Positions 7,705 through 15,015 of a stretch of DNA of 52,429 nt are shown here, one piece after another. Origin of the DNA: Bacteroidota bacterium (GTDB lineage: Bacteria; Bacteroidota; Bacteroidia; Chitinophagales; Chitinophagaceae); NCBI GenBank assembly GCA_013289015.1, contig JABDAV010000011.1:1-52429 (forward strand), given 5' to 3'. Under the pieces are notes generated by a model, which saw nothing but the letters and a program-made list of their open reading frames with translations, had not been told where the DNA came from and did not search any database. A program made the translations under genes and the position numbers. Position 1 is the stretch's first letter; the number at the start of each line of letters is the position of its first letter.

Positions 7705-9086
7705 TTGTCCCTCTCTAATTTCATAAACAAATTATTCAATGCTTCAGCATATAAAGGATGCGCAAACACCGCTGAACGAAGTACATCATACGCTATCTTT
7801 CCCATCATCGATAATTGCAGCATGCTCATAATTTCCCCACCTTGCTCACCTATAGCTGCGCCACCCAAAATTTGTTTTGTATCTGCATCAACAATTGCTT
7901 TTATAAAACCCGCAGTTTCGTTTGTTTCAATACCACGCGCTATATGCGACATCGGTATCATTGCTATTTTAAAATTCAGTTGTCGTTGTCTTGCTTCCTT
8001 TTCATTTATTCCTATTCTTCCAAACTGCGGATCGGTGAACATAGTGTAAGGCAACATCCTGTCTTTTATTGATTCATCGGCGCCTTCATATAAATTTCTG
8101 TAAACAATAAGATGATCGTTATAAGAAATGTGTGTAAATGCCGGTCCGCCCTTTACATCACCTAAAGCATAAATATCCGGCCCGGTAGTTTCAAGCTTAT
8201 CATTTACTACAATATATCCTCTATCGGTTTTTATTTTTGTATTCTCAAGTTTAAGATCATCGCTGTTAGGTGTTCTGCCTGTTGCGATCAAAACATGCGA
8301 ACATGTAATTTCTTTCACTTCACCATTAATTTTTACGGTTGCATTTATTTGCTTGTTCTTCGATGAAAATTTTTGTACAGACGTATTGGTAAATATTTCA
8401 AGCAGCTCTTCTTCTAAAAATCTTTTTATTTCATCTGCAACATCATCATCTTCTCTTGATAAAAATTTTTCTGCATGTTCCAGGATAGTAACCTTGCTGC
8501 CGAAACGTTTGAAAATTTGTCCAAATTCAAGAGCAATATAACCTGCCCCAATTACAAGCAGGTGTTCGGGCAATTCATCTACATCCATTATGGTGGTTGA
8601 AGTGAGATAGTTAATTTCGCTCAAACCTTCAATTTCGGGAATGGCAGGCCTTGCACCTGTGTTGATAAAAATTGTATCAGCAGTTATATGTTCGCCTGCT
8701 TCGTTGTTTGAAACGATCTTTATTTCTTTATTGCTTACAAAACTTGCGTGGCCCAATATCAGGTCAACATTTTCAGTTTTATGCAAACCATTTTCTGCGC
8801 CTGTTCTGAATTGTGTTACGATCTTATTCATACGTTCAATAACAGCCTTCAGGTTAACAGAAACATTTGAAACATTTACACCCACTTCATTTGCAGTGTT
8901 TGCAAGATGCATAACACGCGCAGATGCAACCATAGCTTTGGTGGGTGTGCAACCTACGTTAATGCAAGTACCTCCGACAAATTTTCTTTCAATAATAGCA
9001 GTTTTTAAACCTCTCTTTCCAAGCTTTTTTGCAAGCGGAACACCGGCCTGTCCGGTGCCGATTATAAGAGCGTCATAGTGTTTCAT
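7701..9086 (-). CDS. FAD-dependent pyridine nucleotide-disulfide oxidoreductase (MerA/glutathione-reductase class)
   Basis: This 461-residue flavoenzyme is the first gene of the egt operon. It has an N-terminal FAD loop GTGQAG (10-15), a redox-active pair in GGTCINVGC (C41 and C46), an NAD(P) loop GAGYIA (180-185), the second FAD motif DIYALGDV, and a C-terminal dimer domain with the His-Glu dyad in HPLYAE (H443, E448). The Glu at 203, at the end of the second strand of the nucleotide fold, suggests NADH rather than NADPH. It lacks the N-terminal metal-binding domain and the C-terminal Cys pair of true mercuric reductase. The overlap with the transporter genes suggests it acts on a small thiol or disulfide linked to ergothioneine; that role is inference. 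Databases would probably label it mercuric reductase or dihydrolipoamide dehydrogenase-like. Confidence 0.9.
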   Translation of the reverse strand: MKHYDALIIGTGQAGVPLAKKLGKRGLKTAIIERKFVGGTCINVGCTPTKAMVASARVMHLANTANEVGVNVSNVSVNLKAVIERMNKIVTQFRTGAENGLHKTENVDLILGHASFVSNKEIKIVSNNEAGEHITADTIFINTGARPAIPEIEGLSEINYLTSTTIMDVDELPEHLLVIGAGYIALEFGQIFKRFGSKVTILEHAEKFLSREDDDVADEIKRFLEEELLEIFTNTSVQKFSSKNKQINATVKINGEVKEITCSHVLIATGRTPNSDDLKLENTKIKTDRGYIVVNDKLETTGPDIYALGDVKGGPAFTHISYNDHLIVYRNLYEGADESIKDRMLPYTMFTDPQFGRIGINEKEARQRQLNFKIAMIPMSHIARGIETNETAGFIKAIVDADTKQILGGAAIGEQGGEIMSMLQLSMMGKIAYDVLRSAVFAHPLYAEALNNLFMKLERDK

Positions 9087-9172
9087 ATTGGTTAAGTAAA
9101 TGAATAATGTAAAGTGAATGATTCTTCAGCAACATTAACGCCAAAGAATGAAATTAGTAACTAAGATATATA

Positions 9173-9244
9173 GTCACTTTCTTTTCTTGAAAAAAGAAGT
9201 AACCAAAGAAATTCAAGAGCGAACGATATGCAACACGTTCGCTC
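9173..9244. repeat. Double-palindrome intergenic element upstream of the egt operon
   Basis: The spacer at 9087-9378 holds two inverted repeats back to back. An imperfect palindrome of T-rich then A-rich tracts centres on TTTTCTTGAAAAAAG (about 9175-9200). A perfect 9-bp stem, GAGCGAACG (9217-9225) and CGTTCGCTC (9236-9244), follows with a 10-base loop. From memory, elements with a similar TTCTTGAAAAAAG core recur between genes in related genomes, so this may be a dispersed repeat. The operon promoter should lie between it and 9086, but I see no clear -7 box. Confidence 0.5.
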
Positions 9245-9378
9245 ATTCACCTTGATTTGGCTTCGGTAGTGTCGCTTTTCAGCTGTTGAGCCCTGATGCT
9301 TAAACTACAGTAACATTGACTAATAGTAAGTTTTAATAAACCTATTGATTGTTACAAATCCCCTTTATTCTAAAAATC

Positions 9379-10155
9379 TTATTCCATTGATGCTGCGATC
9401 AGTTCAGCTATGTCCATGACTTTAACAACATCTTCTTTTTCCTTATTCTTTACGCCATCGGTTAGCATAGTATTACAAAACGGGCAGGCAGCAGCAATTA
9501 TATTTGCGCCCGTTTCAATGGCTTCTTCACTGCGTTCAAAATTTACGCGCGTAGTACCTTTTTCTTCTTCTTTAAACATTTGCGCACCACCGGCACCGCA
9601 GCACAATCCTTTGCTGCGGCAACGTTTCATTTCCACCAATTCTGCGTCCAATAATTCAAGCACTTTGCGGGGCGCTTCATAAATATTGTTGGCGCGGCCG
9701 AGATAACAACTGTCGTGGTATGTAATGCGCCTGCCTTTAAAACTTCCGCTTTCTTTCAGTTTTAATTTTCCTTCATCAATAAGCTGCTGTAAAAATGTTG
9801 TGTGATGAATTACTTCGTAGTTGCCACCTAATTCAGCATATTCATTTTTCAAAATATTGAAGCAATGCGGGCATGCTGTTACTATTTTTTTTATGCCGTA
9901 GCCATTTAATACCTGGATGTTGTTATACGCCATCATTTGAAACAGGAACTCATTGCCTGCTCTTCTTGCAGGATCCCCGGTACAGGTTTCTTCTTTTCCA
10001 AGAATGGCATATTTAATTTCCAGCTTGTTTAAAATAGTTGCAAATGCGATGGTTATTTTTTGTGCACGCTGATCAAAGCTGCCTGCACATCCTACCCAAA
10101 ATAATATCTCAGGTGCTTCGCCTTCCATCATATCTGCCATGCGCGGAATTTGCAT
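9379..10155 (-). CDS. (Fe-S)-binding CCG-domain protein (HdrB/GlpC/LutA-like)
   Basis: This 258-residue cytosolic protein carries two cysteine-rich CCG-type modules. The first uses C23, C58, C95 and C98 (ACPHC), with a degenerate CTG instead of CCG. The second is canonical: C150, then GLCCGAGG (C185, C186), then ACPFC (C224, C227). Such domains bind an unusual iron-sulfur cluster in HdrB, GlpC and LutA and pass electrons between dehydrogenases and quinones or disulfides. The usual partner with ferredoxin motifs is not adjacent, so the redox partner is unknown. The gene faces the same way as the egt operon but is separated from it by 292 bases, so co-transcription is uncertain. It is divergent from the ATP-grasp gene. 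Confidence 0.85.
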   Translation of the reverse strand: MQIPRMADMMEGEAPEILFWVGCAGSFDQRAQKITIAFATILNKLEIKYAILGKEETCTGDPARRAGNEFLFQMMAYNNIQVLNGYGIKKIVTACPHCFNILKNEYAELGGNYEVIHHTTFLQQLIDEGKLKLKESGSFKGRRITYHDSCYLGRANNIYEAPRKVLELLDAELVEMKRCRSKGLCCGAGGAQMFKEEEKGTTRVNFERSEEAIETGANIIAAACPFCNTMLTDGVKNKEKEDVVKVMDIAELIAASME

Positions 10156-10275
10156 ATCATTTTTTTTTGAGTCACTTCAAAAATAAAACAAACAGGTTTG
10201 TATTTACAAACAAACTATCGCTGCATGAATTGTGAAACCTATTTTTGCCCGTCTAAAAATTCTCTGTTGAAAAGA

Positions 10276-11307
10276 ATGTTTAACTGGGAGCATTTGCCTT
10301 TTAATATTATATATGCGCCTTTTGCTTTTGTTTGGTTGTATTACTGGATAAAAAGCCGGCACTTCTGGTTCTTTTCAAATGTAAATCCAACCATGCACTT
10401 CAGCGGCTTTGAAGGAGAAACCAAAGAAGAAACATTTAAACAATTACCCGCTGAATTATCGCCCGTAAGCATATATGTAAAACACACTGAAAATATTGAA
10501 GCGGTAATATGCAGGCTGAAGGAGGCGGGTTTAAAATTTCCTGTTGCAGCAAAACCTGATGTGGGAACAAAAGGTTTATTATTTAGAAAAATTGAAAACG
10601 AGCAACAGCTTGCGGCTTATCATGCATTATTACCTTTTACTTATGTAATACAGGAAATGATAACATTGCCGCTGGAGTTAAGCATTTTCTATGTGCGTTA
10701 TCCCGGTGAAAAAAAAGGAGTGATCACAGGTTTGATCTCAAAAGAATACCTGTATACAAAAGGTGATGGCACATCAACTTTAAAACAATTGATAGAGCAA
10801 CATCCCAAGGCGTTTATGATTGAACGTGAGCAAAAGATAAAACACAAAAAATATTTGAACGATGTGATTGCAGCAAATGAAATTTTTTATCTGAATGAAT
10901 TGGGTAATCACAACCGCGGTGCAAGATTTATCAATTTAAAAAATGAAATTGATGACCGCCTTTATTGTATTACAGACCAAATAAATTTATACAGCAAACA
11001 TTTTTACTATGGCCGTTATGATATAAAAACAACTTCTCTTGAAGATCTGAAACAGGGAAAAAGTATTTCAATACTTGAGTTTAATGGTGTTGGTTCTGAG
11101 CCAAATCATATTTATGATATTGGCTTAAGTTACCTGCAAGCAATTAAAATTATTGCACAGCACTGGAAGTATATGTATGAAATAGGAAAGATCAATTACA
11201 AACGGGGAATTGTGTATATTTCTTTTTGGAACGGAATTAAAATGGTAAAGGCATCAAAGAAAAATACAAAGCTTATGCAGCAGTTAGATCTGAAATGTAA
11301 AATCTAA
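10276..11307 (+). CDS. ATP-grasp family ligase-like protein (D-Ala-D-Ala-ligase superfamily)
   Basis: The frame can be read from a TTG at 10198 or an ATG at 10225. I prefer the ATG at 10276, which gives 343 residues beginning MFNWEHLPFNIIYAPFAFVW, because homologues I recall begin with this hydrophobic block. The N terminus carries one likely membrane segment (FNIIYAPFAFVWLYYWI). The central part has ATP-grasp features: KPDVGTKGL (nucleotide-binding loop region), an FTYVIQEM strand, and ILEFNGVGSEPNHIYD, which holds the metal-binding Glu and Asn. The reaction is ATP-dependent carboxylate-amine ligation in most relatives; the substrate here is unknown. A LysE-type exporter begins 6 bases after its stop, so the two are an operon. 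Confidence 0.7.
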   Translation: MFNWEHLPFNIIYAPFAFVWLYYWIKSRHFWFFSNVNPTMHFSGFEGETKEETFKQLPAELSPVSIYVKHTENIEAVICRLKEAGLKFPVAAKPDVGTKGLLFRKIENEQQLAAYHALLPFTYVIQEMITLPLELSIFYVRYPGEKKGVITGLISKEYLYTKGDGTSTLKQLIEQHPKAFMIEREQKIKHKKYLNDVIAANEIFYLNELGNHNRGARFINLKNEIDDRLYCITDQINLYSKHFYYGRYDIKTTSLEDLKQGKSISILEFNGVGSEPNHIYDIGLSYLQAIKIIAQHWKYMYEIGKINYKRGIVYISFWNGIKMVKASKKNTKLMQQLDLKCKI

Positions 11308-11313
11308 TGAATA

Positions 11314-11961
11314 ATGAATGAAATTTTACTTGTTTTATTTACCGGATTCGGCGTAAGTTTTTTGGGCCAGTTACCTTTAGGTAATTTGAATGTTGCTGCC
11401 ACACAAATAGGTGTTGAAGAAAATTTCAAAAACGCCTGGCTGTTCAGCATTGGTGTTGCCATTGTTGAAATTATTTACCTGCGCTTTGGTTTAAACAGCA
11501 GTGCATGGATGATGCGCAATCAAACACTCTTCAGTGTTATGAGCTGGATAACGGTTGTATTGTTTTATGTGCTTGGTTTTTTCAGCATACGAAGAGCCAT
11601 AAAACAAAAAGAGCCGCAAAGCAAAGGCTTGCTTATTGATAATAAAGTGAACCGCTTTTTATTGGGAATGATGCTGAGCGCCATTAACCCGCTGCAAATA
11701 CCTTTCTGGTTTTTCTGGGGCACTTATTTTATTCACAACGGCACGGTTAAGCCAACATTTGCCGACTTTAATTTGTTTACTCTCGGCGCAGGTTTGGGAA
11801 CGTTAAGCGGGCAAACCATATATATGTACGGCGGCACATGGCTGATAAAGAAAATGAAAGCAAGCCACAGGATATTAAACATAATTATGGGCGCAGTATT
11901 TATATTATCAGCAACCATACAGGTATATAAAATCTTTTCGGGAAATTTACTGAAGCAATAG
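11314..11961 (+). CDS. LysE-family exporter
   Basis: This 215-residue integral membrane protein has about six hydrophobic segments. The N-terminal block GVSFLGQLPLGNLNVAATQIG is of the LysE/RhtB kind, with Pro and Gly after the first helix. A second conserved region, LSAINPLQIPFWFFWGTYF, contains the Asn-Pro expected in the fourth segment. LysE proteins export amino acids or small metabolites. It starts 6 bases after the ATP-grasp gene and is surely co-transcribed. The pairing suggests export of the product of the ligase, which is inference. About 230 gene-free bases follow, with only a short GC-rich inverted repeat at 11995-12011 that lacks a T run. Confidence 0.8.
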   Translation: MNEILLVLFTGFGVSFLGQLPLGNLNVAATQIGVEENFKNAWLFSIGVAIVEIIYLRFGLNSSAWMMRNQTLFSVMSWITVVLFYVLGFFSIRRAIKQKEPQSKGLLIDNKVNRFLLGMMLSAINPLQIPFWFFWGTYFIHNGTVKPTFADFNLFTLGAGLGTLSGQTIYMYGGTWLIKKMKASHRILNIIMGAVFILSATIQVYKIFSGNLLKQ

Positions 11962-12193
11962 ATATCAAACAAACAAATGTTATATAAACAGAGATGCCGG
12001 CAAAACCGGCACTCCTTGATCATTGGCGTCCTTATGGTTAGCAACGAACCAATGAACATATTTTAGTAAGATTGGCTGATCAAATCTCCAAAATGGTTCA
12101 TTGAGTTCAACATTTAAGAAAAAAATCTACTCTAAAATAAATGTATTTACCTGATCTTTTTAAAAATGAAGGAAATAAATAGAATAATAATAA

Positions 12194-13936
12194 CTACGCT
12201 GCAACCATTAATTTGCTCTTCCTGTAACCATAAGAAAAGTAGATCACTAATCCTAAAGCCAGCCAGCTTCCAAACCATGCCCAGTTGCTGCCTGTCATTC
12301 CTGTAAGTAAGTACAAACAGGTTGATAATCCCAGCAGGGGAATAAGCGACCAGTTCTTTATAAAAGTTACAATAGAAAGTATGACCATTACACACCAGAA
12401 AATAATAGTTGAAATATTAAATGAAGCATTGTCTTCTGTTATAATGAAAAGATTGGTGAAATAGTTTTTACTTACTACATGCGCAAACACTGTTGAAACA
12501 ATTACTATTAATGGAAATAAAAATTTCGAACCGATAAAAGGCATGTTGAATTTGCCCGGTAATTTTTCTCTTTTAGGAATTAGCAACACACCGCCGCAAA
12601 CGAGCACAAAAGCAAACAGTGTTGCAATGCTGGTAAAATCAAGCACAAAAGTTTTATCAGTAAATAAAATTGGGATGCCAACAATTAAACCTGTAAGAAT
12701 AGTTGAGAAAGACGGTGTTTGATACCTGTGATGTATCTTTTCAAATACCGGAGGCAGCAAGCCATCACGGCTCATGCTCATCCATATTCTTGGCTGGCCC
12801 ATCTGGAATACAAGCAGCACACTCGTCATGGCAACCACAGCACAGATTGATACAAGCATCTGCATCCATCCGACATTAAGATTCTGTGGTTCGAAAATGA
12901 AGGCCAAAGGATCACCAACATTTTCAAATTTCGAGTACACGACAGCGCCCGTTAACACCAATGCAAGCACAATGTATATAATGGTGCATATTACTAATGA
13001 CAAGATCATACCGCGTGGAAGATCGCGCTGCGGGTTTTTACTTTCTTCCGCAAGCACGCTTACTGCATCAAAACCAATGTAGGCGAAAAACACACCGCTT
13101 ACTGCTGCCATCACACCGTTGAATCCATTCGGCATAAAAGACCTTGCGCCGGCTTCATTTACAGGATGCCAGTTTGGTGTAAGCCCGTTTTGAAATATCA
13201 GGTAACCGCCAATAATTATTACAAGAAAAACAATAGCAAGTTTAAGCATTACCATCGCATTGCTGAAATTCCTGCTTTCTTTTACACCACGGTATACAAG
13301 TGCTGTGATGCATAGATTGATGATGAGTGCAGGCAGATCGAAAATGATGCGCAGGCCACCGATCATTGGTGCATGGCTCCACGCATTCAATAACTCCTGT
13401 GTTGAATTCGTAACCTGGCCCGCTGTATTAGCGGCAGCACTCAGCACAGCACCATGTGCTTCCATATAACTGCAGGTTAAATAATCAGGTACATGAATGT
13501 TGATCCTGTGAAGGAAACTGGTAAAATAATCACTCCATGAAAAAGCTACATAGATATTACCGATGGAATATTCCATTATCAGTGCCCAGCCGATTATCCA
13601 GGCAAACAATTCCCCGAAAGACGCATAAGCATACGTGTACGCACTGCCCGCAACAGGAATGCGGCTGGCGAATTCAGAATAACACAATGCAGTAAAACCA
13701 CAGGCAATACCACAGATTATAAATAACACAACAACGCCCGGTCCTCCTGAAAAAACGGCCAAACCCAAACTGCTGAAACTGCCCGCGCCAATAATAGCTG
13801 CAATACCAAAAAATGTAAGATCGCGCATGGTAAGCACGCGCTTAAGACCTGCGCCTGCGTGCGGATCATCAGCCATTGTTTCTGCATCACGTAAAATCTT
13901 ATCTATATTCTTTGTACGGAAAAGAGGATGACCCAT
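12194..13936 (-). CDS. APC-superfamily amino-acid permease (cationic amino-acid transporter type)
   Basis: This 580-residue inner-membrane transporter has about 12-14 hydrophobic segments. The first one holds the APC hallmark FGIAAIIGAGSFSSLG, where the glycine-rich break forms the amino-acid site. A later segment has the conserved FFAYIGFDAVSVLAEESKNP, typical of the CAT/YfnA branch. Its N terminus (MGHPLFRTKNIDKILRDAE) is typical of Bacteroidota members. It probably takes up amino acids with protons; substrate is not readable. A 46-codon gene for a small membrane protein lies 51 bases upstream on the same strand and may share its transcript. Confidence 0.9.
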   Translation of the reverse strand: MGHPLFRTKNIDKILRDAETMADDPHAGAGLKRVLTMRDLTFFGIAAIIGAGSFSSLGLAVFSGGPGVVVLFIICGIACGFTALCYSEFASRIPVAGSAYTYAYASFGELFAWIIGWALIMEYSIGNIYVAFSWSDYFTSFLHRINIHVPDYLTCSYMEAHGAVLSAAANTAGQVTNSTQELLNAWSHAPMIGGLRIIFDLPALIINLCITALVYRGVKESRNFSNAMVMLKLAIVFLVIIIGGYLIFQNGLTPNWHPVNEAGARSFMPNGFNGVMAAVSGVFFAYIGFDAVSVLAEESKNPQRDLPRGMILSLVICTIIYIVLALVLTGAVVYSKFENVGDPLAFIFEPQNLNVGWMQMLVSICAVVAMTSVLLVFQMGQPRIWMSMSRDGLLPPVFEKIHHRYQTPSFSTILTGLIVGIPILFTDKTFVLDFTSIATLFAFVLVCGGVLLIPKREKLPGKFNMPFIGSKFLFPLIVIVSTVFAHVVSKNYFTNLFIITEDNASFNISTIIFWCVMVILSIVTFIKNWSLIPLLGLSTCLYLLTGMTGSNWAWFGSWLALGLVIYFSYGYRKSKLMVAA

Positions 13937-13987
13937 GCAATTGATTTTGTGAAGTGAAAATACAATTTGGTATTTAATAAAAGAAAG

Positions 13988-14128
13988 CTATTTACGAACG
14001 AGGCTTCCTGCAAGCAAGCCAATGGCAAGACCAATTATTAAGCCTACCTCGATATTTTTTATAGCGAGGCCAAGTACAAGACCAATAACTATTAAAAGAA
14101 AGAAACCAATTTTTCTGCGTGGATGCAT
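13988..14128 (-). CDS. Small membrane protein of 46 residues
   Basis: This short frame encodes a basic N terminus (MHPRRKIG) followed by two hydrophobic glycine-rich stretches, FFLLIVIGLVLGLAI and VGLIIGLAIGLLAG, joined by KNIE, and a basic end (VRK). That makes a compact two-helix hairpin. The pattern of charge and the lack of any interruption argue for a real gene, and similar tiny proteins are familiar from related genomes. It stands 51 bases upstream of the permease, same strand. Function is unknown. Confidence 0.7.
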   Translation of the reverse strand: MHPRRKIGFFLLIVIGLVLGLAIKNIEVGLIIGLAIGLLAGSLVRK

Positions 14129-14363
14129 TTAGTTCATTGTTTATGGTTCATAGATCATCAGCATATGTGCATACGAAGCATACTGCCTGATAACTGTATG
14201 TATAAAATCTTTGACTTTTATAACAAACCCTCACGAATATAAGTAGCAATTTTAAAACGAAATCTGCTTTGTGCAACTCTGCGGTTCCTATATAATAGTT
14301 TCCTTGTCCTCTTAAAAAACGTCTAATACAAGACAAAATATTTTAAACAATAAAACTTTAATC

Positions 14364-14843
14364 ATGTCAAGTATTACATCGAGAATGCAATTCCTCATTC
14401 ATATGGCACACATACGGCCTGAGATGTGGGATTTTATTGTTCCAATGGGACCAGTAGTTAAATCAGCAGGAATCAAAGAATATATAATGGCAGGTTTGTT
14501 AAGAGATATATCTTATCATATACCTGACAGGGATGCAGCACACCAGGTAAAATCTGCGGGCGCAGAAATGGTAAAATTTGCTTCAGCACATCTTATTAGT
14601 GGCTGGGAAGAAGGAGATGATATCTGCCCGCCATGGCCATGGCCATTTCCACATCGTTTTGATAATTCCGGACCTCAGCCCGATCCATGGTTCTCTGCAG
14701 AGTACGGAGAATTAAATCCGCAACCTTTGCCTCCACGTATGGTGATTTCAGCATTGAAAGTATTGGCTCAATTTACAAGCCTAAACAATGTAGCTGAACA
14801 ATTAAAAGGTGTAGCAACCAAGCTGGAATATCAGAAAGTGTAA
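14364..14843 (+). CDS. Unknown protein of 159 residues with a Pro/Trp-rich centre
   Basis: I do not recognise the family. The N-terminal two thirds look helical (MQFLIHMAHIRPEMWDF, IKEYIMAGLLRDISYHI). The centre is very rich in Pro, Trp and aromatic residues: ICPPWPWPFPHRF, then GPQPDPWF and ELNPQPLPPR. The end is helical again (MVISALKVLAQFTSLNNVAEQLKGV). There is no signal peptide or membrane segment. The gene stands alone, with an AT-rich upstream region and a good hairpin terminator downstream, which supports expression as a single unit. Confidence 0.7.
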   Translation: MSSITSRMQFLIHMAHIRPEMWDFIVPMGPVVKSAGIKEYIMAGLLRDISYHIPDRDAAHQVKSAGAEMVKFASAHLISGWEEGDDICPPWPWPFPHRFDNSGPQPDPWFSAEYGELNPQPLPPRMVISALKVLAQFTSLNNVAEQLKGVATKLEYQKV

Positions 14844-14864
14844 GACAATTTATATTTCTATGTA

Positions 14865-14899
14865 AAACAAGCCTGGCAGAAAATTTGCCTGGCTTGTTT
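14865..14899 (+). terminator. Hairpin terminator after the Pro/Trp-rich protein gene
   Basis: A 14-bp stem with one mismatch (14865-14878 against 14886-14899, AAACAAGCC...GGCTTGTTT) has a 7-base loop. It begins 21 bases after the stop and its 3' arm ends in TTT. Confidence 0.75.
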
Positions 14900-14961
14900 A
14901 TGTGAAGAAGAAAAGAATTAAGATTTGATGAATGCTGTTTACTTTCTTAAGTGATTTGCTA

Positions 14962-15010
14962 TGCGAAGTCAGAAGACTTCGCATTCTTTATGCGTGAAGT
15001 CTTTGACTTC
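14962..15010. repeat. Two neighbouring hairpins built from the same GAAGTC/GACTTC arms
   Basis: The first is a perfect 9-bp stem, TGCGAAGTC (14962-14970) and GACTTCGCA (14975-14983), with an AGAA loop. The second is GAAGTC (14996-15001) and GACTTC (15005-15010) with a TTT loop. They lie between two convergent genes. Neither has a long T run, so they may stabilise transcript ends rather than terminate. Confidence 0.65.
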
Positions 15011-15015
15011 ATTAA

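Noticed and set aside
7701..9086. True mercuric reductase of a mer operon
   Set aside because: There is no MerR, MerT or MerP nearby, and the protein lacks the N-terminal HMA domain and C-terminal Cys pair of MerA.
11995..12011. GC-rich inverted repeat TGCCGG/CCGGCA as a terminator for the LysE gene
   Set aside because: Only six base pairs and no T run follow; it may be a fragment of a repeat, so it is not called as a terminator.
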